From Pyrrhoderma lamaoense (taxonomy: Eukaryota > Basidiomycota > Agaricomycetes > Hymenochaetales > Hymenochaetaceae), in assembly GCA_002794735.1 (NCBI GenBank), contig NBAZ01000009.1, positions 744,001-808,000 of the forward strand: a stretch of DNA of 64,000 nucleotides. Reading direction: 5' to 3'. The notes beneath the pieces are model-generated. The model did not search any database and had not been told where the DNA came from. It saw only the letters and a list, made by a program, of their open reading frames with translations. The position numbers and the translations under genes are program-made. This document shows positions 11,430 to 24,716 of this stretch, piece after piece. The stretch's first letter is position 1, and each line of letters opens with the position of its first letter.

Positions 11430-13292
11430 TTAAAGTTTCCTAAGAGATTTGACGACCTTCTCGTAGTCGTCTATCTCCCAACGAGTCTCACCGGACTCAT
11501 AAACACAAGTCTTCGACTCCTTTGCGTCGAGAGCGTAAGCTCCGCGTAGGTACGATCCCGACGGCTTCTTTTTTGCAAATGGACCATCTCCCAAAACCCG
11601 GAATGTCAACCTCTCATGATCAGTACCGCCTAAGGATACAACGTATCTAGCGGCAGTAACTCCCGTACGACCGCGTTTAGGTCGCAAACGCAAAAATCCT
11701 GACGGTGAACGAGACCGTTGCTGAGAAATAGTGGTAATATTATTATTTGAGGATTTGACTTGTAAACCGTGCCCTGCTTCCGGATCCGATAGCGCTTTCC
11801 TGGACTTATCAAACTCCGACATCATGCTAAACTGAGTATCGATGCTCGCACTTCTGAAATGGGGGATAAAGATCTTACGGTCCTCCTCTGCTACCTTGTT
11901 AAGTCTAGGGGAATCGCTATTCTCTGGAGAGAAGACAAGATCACTTGGCGGGCTCTCTCCAAGGACGCGCATGAGTTTAGCCATCTTATCTCTGTTCCTA
12001 CGACGAAGCTCGGCAGCTGGGGGAATTGGAGGGACACTGACTTGAGAGCTTAGGCTTGTTGTGCTAAAACGGGCAGGTCCCATAGGGCCTCCACGCAGAG
12101 CAAGCTTGTACGGGGAAGCATGAACACGACTTTTGCGTCTCGCTGGGCGAAGCTTTTTAGGGGAGGGAGACAAGATACTGAGATTAGTGATACCCGATGT
12201 TGGTGAAAGAGGGGTATGAGGGCTGGGCGGCTCAGAATCCTCGGCAAATTCAAGAGGTGATAAAGATGTAGCGGGAGACACGGGAGATGAGGAAGGATTT
12301 GTAACAACTAACAGGGAAGAATGTGCTGGTAGATCGCAGACTATCCGAGGGCTGGGGCGCGGACTAGGGCCCGAACTAGACGAGGATGCGGAAGGGCAAG
12401 GGGAACCCTCAACTGCAGGAGGTACAGGCAAAGGACGCAGAGCTAGATGAGCGTTATTCGAACTTGAAAAGGAACTAATTGATCCTGAAGGTGATGCTGG
12501 TCGTGATCCAGGAGTGGGGCTTATGCATATACTCGCTCTTCCGTTAGGAACAGGGGGTAGTGGGCGCGGATTCCGTCTAAGACTTTGGCTCCGCACGAGA
12601 CTCTCTGGCGTTCCATTTAAACTAGCAGATCGGGAAGGAGGGAATTGGGATACAGGTGTATTTGGAAGTTGTTTCCGGCGAGTTCCTTGAGAATGATATT
12701 GACTAGACACCGAGTCTGTCGAGATATGAGATTGATCAGGAGATATAAACATGGATTTATCTAATTCAATCGCAGCCAGACTAAGGCTTTTCCTTCGAAT
12801 ACGAGGTTTGATGTTGAGAGGGGCAACATAAACCGCTGATTCTGTGCTGCTGGTCGACGCAGATAGCTTTTTATTGCTTCGGTAATGGGGATCAATGGTA
12901 CTCCTCTGGCTTGTGGGAAAAGTCGTCTGGGAAGTTGCTTTTGAACTACTATATTGTATGTGAATTTAAGGGTCGAGCAGTAATTTAGTTAAAAACGTAA
13001 TACTTAGAACCATTTCTGAAACTTACTTTACGATAGAGCTGGAAGCCATGGACTTGTCTTCAGGAGAGTCCCAAGGAGAGGGTAAGGGTAAGGCATTGTC
13101 GGGGGAGTTGAGTACGACTTCGCTGGTGCGCATGTCTCGGTTTTGTTCAGACCCTTCAAGTCTGAGAAATGAAGTAGATATCCCTTCACCAAGTATACGA
13201 CCTGCTTTCTTTGTGGACATGAGAAGACGTTCTTTTGACGACACAGTTCCCGGAATTCTTGACGGGCCAGCTACTTGAGCTTGAGAGTGCAT
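11430..13292 (-). CDS. Ser/Pro-rich, largely disordered protein of unknown function, 594 aa
   Basis: Two exons, 13292-13027 and 12948-11430, with a 78-nt GTAAGT-TAG intron; 1785 nt in frame from ATG to TAA. Most of the protein is low-complexity Ser/Pro/Arg with many SPR, TPxSP and PxxP-like stretches (RPLPPVP, PSPRPSPR), which suggests a phosphorylated or SH3-binding scaffold. The last ~75 residues look folded and distinct (TAARYVVSLGGTDHERLTF, GSYLRGAYALDAKES, ETRWEIDDYEKVVKSLRKL). No signal peptide or membrane segment. I do not recognise the family, so I assign no function. It is transcribed divergently from the transporter downstream. Confidence 0.75.
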
Positions 13293-14594
13293 GATCGTTC
13301 TTCTTCGGACCCGCGCACAAAAAGCGTAAAGTTAATTTGTGGGACAACCCAACGACGAACTCGACGATAACTCGCTCGTTGTGGACTATGGGCGGAGATA
13401 TTGTTGCGGACGCGACGGTGACGCGTTGAAAGGTAGGAATAGCCTAAGCATGTTGAGAGTACCATATATACGAGGCTGAGTCCTGTTCAAAGGGTCGTTG
13501 GCCGCGTAACAAAAGTCATCCCGATCCGATCGCCAAATCACAATGACCCGTTCAATTTAGCCGATGGCTAGCCTTTGAGAACGGGGAAGTCCTGAAGCAT
13601 GTTCGGGCCTGAGCCTGGGTGAACGCAGAATACATAAGAAAACATGTGTACACGTTGAGGGTTGTCCAAAGTCAACAAACATAGGAACTCCGGTGCACAA
13701 AGTTGATTAAGTCCTCAGGATGTATACACCTCTCAAACAAAATGGTCTCTTGCTTCGGATAGTGATCGCGATCATTACCTTCATTTGTACCTAGCTCAAT
13801 CTTGTCTTGTAGTCGGATCGAGCGCTCCCAGTACGACTTTAGAAGGCCGCCTTCTTTCACCGCCGCCGCTAGAGATCGTTATTAAATACTGTTAACGCCG
13901 TTCAATCTGATTGAGAACCTTCATAGAGCACAGATCACCGTACTTGTTATAAATACTACAGTCACTTTAAAACCTGTTCTATCTATTCAATAGTTACGAA
14001 GCGCGATTGTGAGGATCAAAAATAGGCGATCTCATGTCAAGACGACGAGCTACATAAAGGCGCATCAGCAATGGTAAATTCCACATTTGGGCGACCCCGA
14101 CTCGGAAGATTGAAATTTGCCTTTTTGAGAACGACTGATTCTTTCACTTAGGACCCTGAATTCAGCAAAAACATCGTATGTGGTGGTCTTGACATCGGAG
14201 CAGGCAAGTATGAAGGGGTGAAGAAAGAAAGAAAATTTGAGACGGTGCACGGCGATAGAGCGAGCAAACATACAGGGTAGAAAACAGGAACATCTGAGAA
14301 TTAAAAGAAGGGGTGGTCAAGGAAGCGAATATAGGATGTGATATTAGAGTATACATGTATCAGGAAAGGTTTCATTTGCTGAAGGCTTGGTTAACAAAAT
14401 TATTTGTACACGTGTAAACCTGAATGTTGTGTTATTCAAATGTGCGCACACAATGTTTTGTTACTTTTGTTACTCCTTAAAGTAATAGTCAGTCGTGTTC
14501 AAATAAACAATTTGTAGTATTTCCCTCTTACGTAACATGGCGATTTCTGGGTCTGGAGATTTGCACTGGCGGCCGCGGACTGTCGACGGTCATC
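13293..14594. promoter_or_regulatory. Divergent spacer between the disordered-protein gene and the MFS transporter
   Basis: 1.3 kb between two divergent start codons. Contains only short spurious ORFs. I see no strong TATA box, repeat or RNA gene. Confidence 0.4.
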
Positions 14595-16329
14595 ATGTCA
14601 GTGTATAACTTTTATCAGTCTCAACTGACCGTTCTTGCCGCCTTCTGTGTTCTCGCTGTACTCTTCGAACGAAGATCAGCGAGTATTAGAAGCAAATCCG
14701 CTCATGGGAGGTCTTCTTCTGTAGTTGCTAATGCAGCTGAAAATGGTGTGAATGGTACAAGCTCATTTCGTGGGCGAGCTTCCGCTGGTTCTGTTCTGGC
14801 AAGGAAGTATCTTATTGTATATGGCTTAGTGATGTGTACGTTTGTACTATCGCACTCAACACCGAGCGTGTATCAGTATTAATTGTCCTTCTTATTCCTG
14901 TACCTGGCTTTGTTTTCTCAGGTTCCGACTGGCTACAAGGGCCTTATGTCTACTCACTATACCGTGAACAATACAATTTCCCTGAACGTATTGTAGCCAG
15001 CCTTTTTGTTACTGGCTTTCTTTCCGGTGGACTAACAGCACCAATTGTCGGCGCATGGGCGGATCAATAGTTTGTGCAACACGCATTAAATAGATTAACA
15101 AGAAGCTCATCACTCATTTCAGTGGAAGAAGGCGGGCCTGCTTGGCCTTCTGTTTGACTTATGCACTATCTTGTGTCCTCATCTTCTCCCAATCTTTACC
15201 AATACTGTACTTCGGACGTGTCCTTGGAGGGATCTCAACATCAATCTTATATTCTGCTTTTGAGTCCTGGTTAATCTCTTCTTCAAATAGCCAAGGTGTT
15301 GATCAAGCAGAGCTTGGCTCGATTTTTGGACGAGCAACTCTCGTTAATGGCTTTGTCGCTTTCTCTGCTGGAGTGCTTAGCAATAAACTAGTTGTTTCGT
15401 TCAGCACGTTTACCGCCCCATTTGTTGCTAGTGGTCTATTTTTGGCTCTGTCATGGATTGTTATCAGATCATTGTGGAGTGAGAACTATGGAAACGGTGG
15501 CGGGTCTTCGGAAGTATATTCAGATCCCCTGCAGTTAAAACGCCTCGGCCAGGCTTGGTCGATCGTACGGAATGGTAGATTCTTCCGAGCTCACTGTCGC
15601 ATAATCACCTACTAATGTGAATTTGAATAATTCAGACTCTACCCTATTGACACTGTGTCTTACCCAAACGTGTTTTGAGGGTTCAATGTATCTTTTCGTC
15701 TTTGCGTGGGTGCCTTCGTTGCAGGAGGTTTCACCCGCGGGCGAGGAACTTCCCTTGGGATATATATTTTCCTCTTTCATGGTTTCTATGATGCTGGGAT
15801 CCTTATTCTATACAGGGATATCATCGACAGCTAGCCCGTCAGGAACAAATAACACTACAAATCTTAGGGAAGCATCAGCATCAGATAATAGTCTAACATT
15901 GCATGCAAAATTAAGTTCATTAGTGTGTACCCTCGGAGGACTGTCCCTGGCGGCAAGTGTTACATCACCTGATATACGGGTCCGCTTTTGGGCGTTCTGT
16001 CTTTTTGAGGCTTGTGTGGGAGTCTACTATCCAGTCCAGGGTATGCTCCGTGGAGCTCTTGTTTCTGACGATCATCGTGCTACAGTAGGTTTAAACGCGA
16101 GCTTAATTTAATTCCATGCTTAACTAATAATTACCATTAGCTATCGTCACTCTTCCGTGTGCCCACAAATGTATTCGTCGTTGCCACTCTCATGACTGGC
16201 GTTTCGTCTGCACGTTTATATGTTTTCGCTGGGTGTGCGCTTGTACTAGCGATATCCGCAATTCTGACGGGTCTTGTCATTCTCCCTCGCACGGAGGAGA
16301 GTACTCCTCAGACCCTACGAGCGGCATGA
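14595..16329 (+). CDS. MFS transporter, MFSD5/molybdate-anion transporter type
   Basis: Five exons: 14595-14835, 14922-15069, 15123-15574, 15636-16084, 16141-16329, all GT-AG; 1479 nt, 492 aa, no frame break. The sequence follows the MFS_5 family (molybdate-anion transporter, MFSD5): an N-terminal hydrophobic segment, then DWLQGPYVYSLY, a GAWADQYGRRRAC loop 2-3 motif typical of major facilitators, RVLGGISTSILYSAFESWL, and LTQTCFEGSMYLFVFAWVPSL. The C-terminal half contains VYYPVQGMLRGALVSDDHRAT and LFRVPTNVFVV. Eleven to twelve membrane segments can be placed. Family members move molybdate or other anions across membranes; the substrate here is not shown. Donor choice in exon 1 (GTACGT at 14836) is decided by frame. 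Confidence 0.88.
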
Positions 16330-17641
16330 GCTCTCAGTTTAGCCATCCCATAAGTCTTTTTTCCTGACGCCAATTTTAGATATGTTTGAGATGTTAATAT
16401 GCAGGAGAAGCAACTCATACCCGTATATAAACCACAACTATCAGGATAATCTTTCATTCTATAATTCTTACTTAGAACAACTTACTTATCTTTCATCAGA
16501 GTTGGCATTCGTCACACCCCTCTTGGAAAATCTTGTTTATATAGAATTCAAGGATGGATTTTCTTCTACTTTCAAGTCATAATTTTCGAGCCTTACTTAA
16601 TGTCGCTCTTGTCTCGCTTTATGCATGTGTATTATAAACATCTGTCTATCCCCTGAAGTTGCTCACTATCTCAGGCAAAAAAGTATATAAATAATCTCCT
16701 GTATATACATATTTATTTCAATATGTGGAGTGTTAAAGTTATATACAGTACAAATTGGGGAGCCTCAAAGCTTGGTACTTGAAGCAGCCTCATATGTGTT
16801 TGTTTGGTCAACACATATTTTAAGTACATAAGTTGTTGAACTTCTCTGATCACCTTCATCACCATGTACGATGGATGTGTTATTTATAAAAGGACGGTAT
16901 CTTCTTCTAAACTCAAGCCTAATTGTTCAGGGTTCCAGAGAAGATGTTGATGTTAGATAATATTACTACCTTGGTACACGTTTCAGATGTAGGTGAGAAG
17001 GTGAAAAAGAAACTTCCAAATTTGAGAGTATCTAATGATCATCTGATTCTCCATATCGACTTGATTCAGCTAGTTAGTGATTGGTCGTCATGAGGTAGTC
17101 TTCCATTAGAGCACGTATCGTGCCTCAAGTTACAAGTAAGACAAATCTTCGTATTATCTAGGCATATCTGTAACGTCTTATCAATATTTTTACTAACATA
17201 TTTATTGATCTCAGATATAGCTTTAACCTTATGCATGTGGTCTAGTGCAGGCTAAGGAGAGTGTGGCCGAGGGTGTGAGAGAGAGAAGAAGATTCACAAG
17301 AAGTCGGATCAGCAAGAAATCTGTACTGATACCATCCTTTGGTTGTGTCGTGTATCGTGTCAATAGATTCTAATATAGTGCCGAAGGCTTCGATCAACTC
17401 GAGGCTCCGGACATGCGCTTCGCCAAATCCCACCTCAGAACCGGGGTTCACGTTACCGCGTCAAGTACGGAATTTCTTCTACTCCGGTCTTATGTCCTAA
17501 CCACAACCAGTCTACGACAAGAATTTTGACGACTTTACGAACTCGGATTCAACATTTTTTTACGATAACGAATCAAGAATAGAGTGTGTGTAAATAAATC
17601 GGATTGAAAAGAGAGAGAACGTTAAACGATACGAAAACTAA
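16330..17641. other. AT-rich spacer, no gene seen
   Basis: Separates two same-strand genes. Contains the transporter 3' flank and presumed promoter of the WD40 gene. Short ORFs at 16382 and 17242 have no recognisable features. Confidence 0.45.
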
Positions 17642-20600
17642 ATGACCGGAGGTACAAATAGATGTGAGCTATCTAGATATCTTGTACTTGCTAATTCTCT
17701 AGTGATTGTTACTGATTTTTTTCTCTCTTTCCCTAAAATTATTAGTGCAGCCTCCTGCTTCTTCATCGGGGGCTGGCGCGTATGCTTCCGACCTCACTAA
17801 TGCAAGGACTATGGGGAGAGGACCCGGGACAGAGACTCCAACGCGAAAGGAACCAAAACCTAAACCTACGATAGACACGAAACGAAAACAGACCCTACTT
17901 AGTCTTTTGGATATACTAGCAGAGTTGCAGAAAGAAGGAGATTCACCCCTTACAGGTACGCATTGATTCAAATTTAATACCATGATACTGGTGTGGTCCT
18001 GTCTTTTTAACTCAGAAATACCACAATTATTGCCAACAGATACTCTGCCACACTCAAAGGCAGTAAAGGCTGAGGAGCCAACGGAAGGCGTGGACGATCA
18101 GCTGCAAAAAATTGGAGCTGAAGCGTTTTTCAAATTTCAAAAGCGGATAAATAATCTTGACCGTGAACTGCGCAACTTTGCCAACGCAACACGACAACTC
18201 GGTTCTTCAGTTGGGATACTTTCATCTGCTTTTCACTTACGAGAACGAATCGTCCAAGTATTGTTCCTTTTCCGTGAAAACGCTGCGGACCTATTCCCGA
18301 CACGTGTCCACAAACAATCTGTAGACCAACTCGTGGATCAAAAGCATAGAACGGAAGAGTCATCTGGAGCCACTGGTAAACGGAAACGGAATTTTCATAA
18401 CAGGAAGCTGCCGCATATTGCACGTCCAACAATCCCTACGGGAAGCAAGGAGCTGACAGTTGAAGATTTTCCGGAGCAACTAGAAGCATTCGCGAATGAT
18501 ATCAAATCTTTCCTCAAGAGCCTCAATGAATTTCCTGAATTCACCGATGAAGTGGTGAATAATTCTATGGACGCGTTTGAAGCGGATCTGAAGGTTTGCA
18601 TGCTTCTTTGGATCTTTCTTTGTTAGTATCCTCAACTCCTTTTCTCACGTTTTATTATAGTATTGGGCATCATGCTTGAAAACATATTCGGGTAAGATAT
18701 TCATCGATGCTAAAAAGGAACCTCATAGGTGAACACGAATATAGGGCAGTTCAAGTTTCCCGCGGTTCAGAGATATGTCCACGACTTGTGTGGGGAAATG
18801 GGAGATCATCTTGTACGAAAATTCTCTATAATTAATTAATATCGGCATTAATGTAGACCATCCAGGAAACTATTTCGTCTTCACTTGCAATGTTCCTCGA
18901 AATAGGTGGGTCGTGCTCGTCGAACATGTTACATGTTTAAATCAGGTGTGAATGACTCACTCACACTCCCCAATAGGTATACCGACAATCCGTTTCGCTC
19001 AAAAGCATGCAGCAGATAATCTACAGAATCTCAGTACTGTAGCAACATTCTTCTCTGCGGTCACAGCTACAACCTTGCAATTTTCTTTCGATCAAGTTGG
19101 GACTCAGCTATCGGATGCTGTGAACTTGTTTTGGTTCATCTCTTTAGTTTTCAGTATCGCTTCTGCCGTAAATAGTCTTCTAGGACTTACTTGGAAGCAA
19201 GCTATGTAGTAAGTCTCAATATTTACTATCAATTTCGAGCTTGTGGCTTACTTCACGTCATCCACAGTCGATCTCCGGGCCATCGCGTGCCCTGGTGGGT
19301 ATTGATCTGGATCAAAAGAAGTCCATTGATCTTCCTTGTATTCTCCGTAGCTGCCTTCTCCGTCGGGTTATGCCTCTTCGCTTACTCCTCGGGCCAGGTA
19401 ATGAATTTATTTACCTACGTCATAAGCAAGATTTACTTATATAATCCTATACAGAGTACATGGACGTCAGGGCTAACTACAGTCTTTACGTGCTTCAGTT
19501 CGTTTGGGCTTGTAGCCGTGTCGGCTTGGTTTATCTTTGAGCGATGGACTTTCTCAAAACATCTTGGCCGGAAATGGCTTATGGATGTTTTAAGTGAAGC
19601 CCATCAAGAATTCAATAGGTTACCACCTATCAGATGGATTCGAGTAATTCCTCACAGGAGACTCAAGAGATTGCGTAACATGATAGCCTCTTCGTTTTTA
19701 CGCACAAGAGATAGAATGATCAACTTTGGGAGTAAAGTCTCCAAGATTATATCACTCGTATGAAAAAGAAGGAAGAATCTCCTATAGACGATGTAGAGAA
19801 GGGCCAGTTTGCTACCGTACCAGCAGTAAATGGGAAAAGTACACATCCAGTATCCCCTACTTCTCCATATAAAAATTCGTCCTCAATGGAACTAATGGCT
19901 ACATCTGGCACAAAGACTCCAACAAGCCCTTCACCACGCTCTCCAACCCCTGGCGCAGATCTAACATCACCGTCATCGGCATCCCTTAGTCTTGCACCTT
20001 CAGAAACTGCGGCTTCCACAGCTGAATCCGGATACGGTGTAGTCATTAATCAAGCATCTGGACAAGTTGTTAGTCCGGGACGCCGCAGATTCGCAAACTT
20101 GGTCCGAAACGTAATATCTGCCAACAAACTCAGTCCGATCCAACACCGTGCAGCGCGTTCAATGTCAAGTCCATCATCTTCAGGGTTGACTGCGGAGGAG
20201 CGAGAGGAACTGGCTGCTTCGAGGGGAGGATCTCCTGGATCTCGGGTGGAGCCCGTGTGGCAAGTCTTATACCAGCACTGAAGTCATTACAGACTACTCA
20301 GAATTTTCAACCCCACTCTGCCTTGGTTAGACATCTGCAATTTAGTCCTAATGGAGAATTTTTAGCTACTTGCAGGTTTGAGACTGTTTTTTCAATTACT
20401 TATACCTACAAATCTAGACTGATGTCGTAAATTATGTAGTTGGGATCGCACATGTCTAATCTTCAGCGTTAAGGTGAAGTCTCCAAGAGCGGTATTTTTA
20501 TATCTATCGACTCACGCATTCATTGTAGGACTTCTCACAACCTCATCGTGTATTAGCACATCCGCAGGGCTTCGTTGGTCAGGTCGCATGGTAAGCTGAG

Positions 20601-22111
20601 ATATCAATTCGCTACTCTGAATGGTCTAAACTTGCTTTCAAGGTCACCTAAAGGGGACTTCTTATTGACAAAAATGGCTCGTGGGATGAGGATATGGACA
20701 ACGGAAGTAAGCAACTTTTTTCTTCTGGCAAATAAAGTACCTCTTGCCAATATGACTTACTTTGACTGGCAGTCTGGTGTTTGCAGGAGAACTATCGACC
20801 GCCGAAGACCAGTTCAGTCTATAGCATGGTTCCCACAAAGCGAAGGTAGCTTCGATGTCTCATATCTCTTCTCGCTACTAACGAAGAAACTACTATCTAG
20901 CATTCCTATCTGTTGAAGGATCTAATGTTGTTAAACTGGTAAGTAAAGAAATATATCAAATATCGCTTCATCGAATTAATGAATATATTCAGGATCTGAA
21001 TGGAAACGTGAATATATGCACATAATCTTTGATGATCCTTAGAGCTAATCTCGTTAATATCAATAATAGGTTATGGAGATCTATCAGTTTGAACGTATGG
21101 TCCTCCATGATGTTGCAATAACAAACGACCAGCAAAGGATGCTTTGTGTGGCTACCCTTACGGCATCTCCCGACGGTTTGAAGCCAAGTATGTCAAGAGA
21201 GGAAAAACAGATCATCGGTCAGTGGCTTCAATTACATAGCATATGCGACTTCTCATATTCTAATTTTATTTGTAATTCAGTGTACAATCTAGACAAGAAA
21301 GAAATTGAGAAGTAGGTCCAACGCTTCTTTTTGAGATCTTGACTTCTAATAATAACGGAATGTTTCTTCAGCCAAGTACCGATCTTACACGAGGTTCGGG
21401 ATATAACTCTAGCAAAGAACGGGACGGTTGCTTTGGTTAGCTACGAAAACAAAGCTCCACCTCAGCTATGGAAACTAGAATCAGTAAAAGACAGAACTAA
21501 CGAAACAAATCAATTTACTGTTCGACTATCACTTGAACGAACGTACATGCCAAAAGCACCTGTTGACTTCGCTGGTCCAAGCTACTTCGGTGGAACTGAT
21601 GACCAACTTGTACTTTGTGCCGGAAAAGGTTTGTTAACAGCTTTTTTTAATATGAAGGTTCTAGACTAAAATGAAACGTGATGCTTCTATAGCTGGTGAT
21701 ATCCATATCTGGGATCGTCGCTCAGGCTACCTACTACATTCGTTCCAAGCCCAAGACCTCGAAAATGATCTAACGTGTATAGCTTGGAATCACGCTTCTA
21801 CGCCATTTATGTTCTCTACAGGCTGCCACGATGGAACAGTTCGAGTTTGGGAAACGGTAACATATCCTCAGCTTTCTCTACGGACTTCCTTTGTCGATAT
21901 GCGGCTCTCGGAAGCTAACACTCCTAGGTCCGTGACTCCGGAGCCTCCAGCACCCTTCGTCACGACGGTAACACTCGAAGCTAGCGAAAGTCTATCTGTC
22001 AAGTCGATAGCATCTTCTCGTAGAAATAGCATAGACGGAAGAAATAGGACACCAACCCCTACCCCAGTCACCAACATTTACACTGCGCCACCCTCCTCTT
22101 CTACGAACTAG
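17642..22111 (+). CDS. Membrane protein with C-terminal Gid7/WDR26-like WD40 propeller
   Basis: Proposed 21-exon gene of 3273 nt (1090 aa). Exons 1-10: 17642-17651, 17746-17955, 18016-18593, 18661-18691, 18745-18812, 18857-18905, 18977-19208, 19268-19397, 19455-19757, 19808-20245. Exons 11-21: 20293-20375, 20440-20473, 20529-20590, 20643-20706, 20773-20845, 20901-20938, 20993-21007, 21070-21217, 21281-21311, 21372-21628, 21693-22111. The N-terminal ~300 residues are helical. Four membrane segments follow (LSTVATFFSAVTATTLQF; LFWFISLVFSIASAVNSLL; PLIFLVFSVAAFSVGLCLF; TTVFTCFSSFGLVAVSAWF), then a Ser/Pro linker. The propeller has WDR26/Gid7-type blades: HLQFSPNGEFLATCSWDRT, VAWSPKGDFLL, KLDLNGNVMEIYQFE, ITLAKNGTVALVSYE, YFGGTDDQLVLCAGKAGDIH and GCHDGTVRVWE. 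No LisH-CTLH part is seen. The tiny first exon, the 19758-19807 intron joining both halves, and the frame change near 20244 are the weak points; two genes remain possible. Confidence 0.65.
20993..21007 (+). other. 15-nt microexon of the Gid7-like gene
   Basis: Five codons (DLNGN) bounded by TTCAG and a GTGAAT donor, between introns of 54 and 62 nt. It restores the conserved blade sequence KLDLNGNVMEIY, which neither flanking exon can supply. Confidence 0.65.
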
Positions 22112-22420
22112 CGAGTCTTCCAACTACCATCATCCAATTTCTAATTTTTTATTCTCTTTATTCTCTCTTTTCTCTATATGATAGAAACTTGAAGATCTTA
22201 TGAGACATTTATGATATATCACGCGGATGTAATTTTAAAATAGAAAAAATGATAAATTTAGCAAGTTCGACGATAAACGAGTTTAATACAAATCGTGGGA
22301 AAACACCACGAGGTTCAGAGGTACCTTAATTGGACGTGTTTCCTTCGCGGAGACGTGGCTACCTACTGCTAATTATTATCAAGTCCTTGCTAGTGCAGCA
22401 TTTCAGGATAGAAACAAAGA
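22112..22420. other. Short spacer between WD40 and golgin genes
   Basis: 309 bp holding the 3' flank of the WD40 gene and the promoter/5' leader of the golgin gene, both on the plus strand. A pyrimidine-rich tract lies at 22140-22180; nothing else was recognised. Confidence 0.4.
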
Positions 22421-24716
22421 ATGGCCTCTGCGGAAGAGACCACCCAGCAGGCCTTGGACCAGCTAAGGCTTTCAATAGATGGTTCTGACTCAAACTCGAA
22501 TGGTGTCTCGGTAAATGGAGTCAATGGAAATGCAGCATATTCTCCTAGTCCAAGGAGCTCTGGAGAGCATGTAGGACTCGACAAAACAGCTCTATTACAG
22601 AAGGAACTGGATCGGGTACGACAAGAGAAAGATAATTTATCAACACAGTACCAGAATCTCGTTTCAAGACTTAATAACATGCGTACTACTTTAGGAAACA
22701 AGCTGAAACAGGATGCTGTACGTCTACATCTCTCCACTGTTCAATAATCATGACATATTGAATTTAACTGACGTGATATATGCTAGGAAGAACTGGACAG
22801 AAGGGAACAACTCATCCAACAACTGACAGCTCAAAATGAAGACTTAACGGCGTCAATTGAGACGCTTCAATCCGAGATTGTTACTTCAAATGCTGAAGCG
22901 GAACGTGCTTCCAAAGAGCTCGAGGTGATGCGGAGTAGGGCATACGAAGATACCTCACAAGAAGCTCTTGTTCGCGAACGCGAACTCAGGGAATTACAAG
23001 TTGAGCTTGAACGATGTCGTATGGAAAGAGATGAGTGGGAGCGAGAAGCTTTAGAGGGTCGAGTAGGGCTAGATGAAGCTCGTTCTGCAGTTGAAAATTA
23101 TCGACGAGACTTGGAGATTGAGATGGAAAAAGGGGAAAGAACTAGACTAGATTTAGAAGCTGAGAGAGAGAAGACAATGAATCTTCAATCTGTATTAGAG
23201 GATTTCCAAAATGGTGCGTATTGAATTACTTATGGGTGTAAAGATACTGAGACAGGCTTCCTATACCCACTAGCCAAAGACCATGAACTTAGACAGGCAG
23301 TCAAAGATAGAGATGCCCAGCTAACTCAAGTTACCCAGTCCTTGGCTGAGTACAAGCACCGTGCACACATTGCCGAAGTACGTGAAAACGATTGATTACT
23401 TCTTTATTGGTTATTTTCGGCTTATCTTTGTATGGTTCAAGCTTCAACTAGAAGAAAATTCTACAAATACAAGTCGGACGGCCGACCTTGAAAAGGAGGT
23501 AAAAGAAAAAAACCTACTGATAGGGAAGTTACGTCACGAAGGTAAAGCTTCCATCCCGTTCATTCATCGCGCCAAAGTCCTTTTCCCTAACCATATAAAT
23601 ACATGGATTTCTTGCACTTTTATTCCATCTGTAGCCGTAATTCTTAATGAGCATCTTACGGAGGCACTTCGGCGACTACGCAAGAATCAAACGGATAATA
23701 ATGTTGACCGAAGACTAGTCACGAACGTTTTACTCTCGTTTTTGACCACTCCCCGAGCTGATAGCAAACGTTTTGAGATGCTCGGACTTTTGGCGACTAT
23801 ATTGTCGTGGGGAGATTCGGAACGAGAGAAAGCTGGGTTGCAACGAACAAGTGGATCTTCGGCTTCGAACTCTGCTTCTCGGTCCCGGTCGTCCATTTCA
23901 AGGGTAAAGGACGGCCGAGCTCGATACGACTGATGAGACAGAGGTACGGATTATCTTTCAGACTTTTACTATTTCGCTATCACAGTCATCACTGATATGT
24001 TCTGATTTACTCTCTTCATTGCTAACGTATAATATATCTATCAGTCCTTTTCACAACGATGGGTTGAATTCTTACTCCGAGAATCCTCCACCACTGATGG
24101 AATACCACCAGTAGACGGCGCCTCTTCTTCATCCACATACACGTCTCCTTCCACTTCTCTAGCACCATCAAGGTCAAATCTTTCGATAACCTCGTTACCT
24201 AGTTCGCCGCAGCTGAGTACGACATCGTCACCTAGTCATGCCCCACGAATGTTACGACTTGCATCCATGTCCTCGGCAGGGTCCGTTTCGGGAAGTAGTT
24301 TGCCAGCCTATCTTCATCTGCAACAGCTCCTGCTCAACATAGCTCTCATCACCCGTCTTAGTCATTTTAATCTTTCTCTGTGTTCTTTTTTTTTTCTTTT
24401 GCATCTATGTTTACCTTTGGACTCTGATTTTTTTGTTCTTAGCTTACCCTTGTTCTACTACTCTGCTATATTCCATATTCTACTGTCCCACCTATACGAC
24501 TTGATTCAGACCCTTTATCTATTTATCGTATTAACTCGAGGCTCAACACCACTTTCCGTTGCATTCAGTCACTATCTTTCTCAAAATATTCTCATAGGCA
24601 TTTGTTTAGTGTTTCTCTCCTTGTCTCTTCCCTTTTCCCTTCTTCTCTCTCCTTCTCTTCCCCTTTATCTTTACATTCCTGGACGGCAATTCCCATTCTC
24701 TTCCTCACATTCTTGA
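22421..24716 (+). CDS. Rud3-like golgin with GRAB/GRIP-type Arf-binding domain
   Basis: Exons: 22421-22717, 22787-23213, 23274-23377, 23442-23541, 23635-23943, then 24045 onward. After a Ser/Asn-rich head the protein is a long coiled coil (KTALLQKELDRVRQEKDNL through LEAEREKTMNLQSVLEDF). The last folded part, VILNEHLTEALRRLRKNQTD, then DNNVDRRLVTNVLLSFLTTP and FEMLGLLATILSW, is the GRAB region of fungal Rud3 golgins (GMAP-210 relatives), which binds Arf1 at the cis-Golgi and tethers ER-Golgi vesicles. Between 23902 and 23912 the frame must change to read TDETE-SFSQRWVEFLL; two lost Gs or an unrecognised splice could explain it. The real stop is unclear: coding-like Ser-rich sequence ends near 24310 and the open frame runs to 24716 through a pyrimidine-rich stretch that looks like 3' UTR. 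Confidence 0.72.
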
